A stretch of 64,000 nucleotides of DNA from Heloderma charlesbogerti (taxonomy: Eukaryota; Chordata; Lepidosauria; Squamata; Helodermatidae), in contig JANEZZ010002661.1 in assembly GCA_026122225.1 (NCBI GenBank), positions 1,240,001 to 1,304,000 of the forward strand, read 5' to 3'. Below the pieces are notes generated by a model that saw only the letters and a program-made list of their open reading frames with translations, was not told where the DNA came from and searched no databases. A program made the position numbers and the translations under genes. Of the stretch, positions 61,029 to 64,000 are shown piece by piece; the first letter of the stretch is position 1; the number at the start of each line of letters is the position of its first letter.

Positions 61029-64000
61029 TTGGTGGACCTGCTGGTGGACCTGTATGCCTTGTACAGAATCTTCCACTCTGAAATCTGAAATGGTGACCCT
61101 CAATGTGGACCACACTCTCGTTACATATAAATCGGCCTAGGATCGGGCTCTTGGATTTTATGCCTTAGCAAGACTCCCAGTTTCCCTGCGTCTTTCTTTA
61201 CTTTGCTTAGTAGTCCAATAGGTTAACCCAAACTGAACTTGCCAGCAAGGTCTAATCCTGGTATTTGGGTTATATGTCAAATGATAAAAGTCCATGAACC
61301 AGAACTTCTTGGCAAGAGGGTTTAATATAAGTAGGGTTGCCAACTTTTTAAAATTGGACCATGGACCCTGCTGCGATGCCTTTTTCAGCAGCTTGAACTG
61401 ACTGAAGCCATTAGGAGACAATCATGCTTATCTCCATGCCTGCTGATTTGTACGGATAAAAGTGCCATTAAGACAGAACATACAGAAGATTTGTTGTAGC
61501 AGCAGCTTCCAAATTGCAGCGCTGGCCCAGATTCTGTACCATATCACCATGGCTTGCTATTTGCTGCTCCACAAGACATTTAAAAATGCCATTATCACTG
61601 TAAATGTTCTTTCTGTACTCTCCACTGTCTCGGTATACACTGACTCTGGGATTAGGAGGAAAGGGTTCCAGGCAGGGTTGCCAGCTTTCAATCTGACCCT
61701 GGTAGCTTCCCATTAACGTAGGGGGCAGGTGTGCTACTTTACAGTGGTCAGTCCTCTGTTTTGGAGAGCTGGCAGAGGAGAGTCCTCTATTTAAAGAGGA
61801 GACCAAACCAACTTGGGGTTGTCAAAGAACGATAAGGAGGGACAACAGCAGGATCCTTGAAGTTGCCCATCAACACTTATTACCTGGACAGCAGACTGAA
61901 TAGGCACATAGGCCAGTCTTCCCCACTGTGGTGAGATATACTGTATTTCTATTTAAATTTCTGTTGATCTATGACTGTAATTAATTTACCTTTGTAAATT
62001 ATAGTTATTTTAAAATTTAAAAATTATTAAAAATTTAAAATTTAAACATACTATGTATGTTTACATATGCAAATATTATGCAAATTGATGTCCTCTTTTT
62101 TGGTGATGCGTTTCCTTTTGTGGGGGGTGATGTGTAAGTGGTCACCCTACATTATTAACGTCATTTGAACTGCAGCAAGTTTGCAGGGATACCCCATGTC
62201 CTGAGAAGTGTCATGTGTTGATTGTTGCAGACCAGGTGCAAAATTAAAGGTGCAAAAATAGGCCAGGCCAGGTTGTTGTTGTATTTTACTGGTGGTTTGG
62301 AAACCTTAGTTCTGTGGAAGAAGACATAATATCTGCAGGAGCCCACTTTAAAATTACGCACTGGGAAGCAGAAGGGGCGCAACTAAAACACTGCTGACTT
62401 TTTCAAAGTCTGTGAAATTTCTTTTAGGGGTGCTTCCCCCCACCCCCAACTGCTCTGAGGGTTGTCAATGTTTTCATTTGATCCTACTGCCGTCCCTTTA
62501 GAAGCAGCCTGCCATGAAGAAATTAAGCTGGCAGTCCATTTCCTACAGTGGAGATAATGTAAAGCTTCACTTCCAACATTTCTGCATGACAGGCTGCTAT
62601 TAAAAGCACAGGAGCAGAGGCAGAAAAAGGGCGGCAACCTAACTGTTCCTCAGGGGAGTGAATGTTGATCTACAATCTGCAACCTTACACATACAACCAT
62701 TCCTTTTGGATAAGATGGAATAATCAATACTGATGAACCTCTCCCCTGTTCTTCAGAGAGTAGCAGGTAGGTTTTTGCCTTATTATGGTCATCCCCAGCC
62801 AGCCTCCCACACAGGGCTGAACTTAAGAGTGGGTGAGCTGGGCAGTGGCCCAGGGCACTAAGCTGAGGGGAGGTGCCAAGCTAAGGTCAGTGGCTGTGCT
62901 TTTTTAATGTATTGTCTGCAGTGAGCTAGGGTGGCAAAACGCAAGTGACTGTAAACCCTTTTTCCAAGGTTCTACAGGCTGTTTGGGTACTAACTACAGA
63001 GATGCTCTTCCTTCAATTAGCTTGAAGTATGTTTCTTTTTCAGTTTCCACTTTGATGTCATTTGCGCTAGGTAAAAATCAGTGGAACACAGCTTTCCTCT
63101 GAGGCGACATTACCGAGCACTTAGCATGGCAAATACTAGGAACACTATGAGCACTATATAAATAATAATAAATAAAACCGTAAGCTGTAAGAGGTGAGCT
63201 GCATGCCTTCTTTATTTATAACTTTTCTTCATTATTTTTTAAAGATAAAAAGAATGGATATTCTAAAATAAAGAATGCTTACCAAAACATAGGAACTGCT
63301 ACACACACACAAAAAGAATTAAAGTAAAACCTGTGAAAAGTAAAAAGAATTAAAACTAAAACCTGTGAATGTGCTTTTCGAGCTTTGCCTTGTTGAAACT
63401 ATAGCACAGCATTTCAGAGATGAAGGTTTTGAGCAATATTGTTCTCCATGGATAGGACAGCAAATGATGTGAGCCTTTATCCGCCATGATAGATCGCCAT
63501 GATAGAGCCTTTACATTATCTCCACTGTAGGAAATGGATGTTTTGATGAGCTTCCATTTTAAGAAGCTACGCTTGCCACTGATGACAGGAACTGGAACTG
63601 TCAGGCCCCCACAAAGCAAGGGGGGCTGCCTCACTTCCTGTGTGTATCGTTGGCCCCTGCCCTGCCCTGCCCCAACCCTGCCCCAACCCTGCCACACTGT
63701 GCACCAGACTTCTTGGTATTTTGCTTAAAGTTTTCATAAAAAGGAGGAATGGTATATTAGAGCGTAAGATGAGATGGAATCTCAGTGTGCAGTTGTGACA
63801 TAGTGGGACCTCTCCCTGGCCATGATGAAGTAAATATTTTACATATGTTGTTTATGAAACAGAACAGATGCTAATTTGAGTCTTAAACCAGCTGTAAAAA
63901 GTATCCTTGGGAGGCTGGAAGGGAGGTGCCGGCTTTTTAGCAAGGCTTGCAGCCTGACTGTAAAGGATTTTAAAGCCATCAAGGCAAGGTAAAATCTTTC
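61029..64000. other. No recognisable gene
   Basis: Repeated GGGTTGCCA(A/G)CTTT stretches near 61332 and 61675 suggest a further MITE-like family. An AT-rich run of ATTTAAAATTTAAA lies at 61975-62050. A LINE- or SINE-like ATAAATAATAATAAATAAAA tail lies at 63160-63178, and a CCCTGCCCCAA short tandem repeat near 63660-63692. No exon can be supported. Confidence 0.4.

Overview
This window is vertebrate nuclear DNA, almost certainly from a squamate reptile (lizard or snake). The case rests on its repeats: two full-length BovB (RTE) LINEs, a Sauria-type SINE whose 3' tail matches the BovB 3' end, other tRNA-derived SINEs, L2-, L1-, CR1- and Penelope-like fragments, and many hAT-type palindromic MITEs. 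Nothing is bacterial. I see no host protein-coding gene I can name, so the window looks like intergenic or intronic sequence built mostly from transposons. The only open frames of real size belong to transposons.

Layout. 1-19 kb: mostly unrecognised DNA with hAT MITEs (1654, 2362, 14887, 16091, 17381, 17664), a 15-bp minisatellite (4.9-5.2 kb), tRNA SINEs and a Penelope-like remnant (about 14-14.9 kb). 19.17-22.37 kb: intact BovB copy 1. 22.4-24 kb: a MITE and a minus-strand L1 3' end split by a Sauria SINE. 24.33-25.28 kb: a 949-bp hAT element made of palindromes inside a palindrome. 27-32 kb: a CT/AC microsatellite, a solo LTR (28582-28870), a complete but broken Tc1 transposon (29595-31259) and a 5S rRNA-derived stretch. 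33-42.5 kb: nested SINE/MITE, an L2 fragment, a second palindromic element (39.86-40.16 kb) and an 81-bp higher-order satellite (41.9-42.5 kb). 46.16-49.38 kb: intact BovB copy 2, then a second palindromic hAT inserted in an older MITE, then an L1 3' end. 51.73-58.34 kb: a degenerate tyrosine-recombinase (Ngaro/DIRS-type) retrotransposon with split direct repeats in A1-body-B1-A2-B2 order and a C-terminal SGNH-hydrolase remnant; a third palindromic hAT interrupts it. 58.3-64 kb: SINE and MITE copies in otherwise unrecognised DNA.

How the parts relate. BovB is the only machinery here that looks functional. Both copies keep a 1047-codon frame with endonuclease and reverse transcriptase motifs, and the Sauria SINE carries the matching tail, so a LINE and its probable parasite sit in one window. 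The hAT-type elements have clear 8-bp target duplications but no transposase in the window. Nested insertions (SINE in L1, MITE in SINE, MITE in MITE, hAT in YR element, DNA element in SINE, BovB in a LINE remnant) give a relative history in which BovB and the palindromic hATs are among the youngest. All identifications come from reading the sequence; no database search was run.
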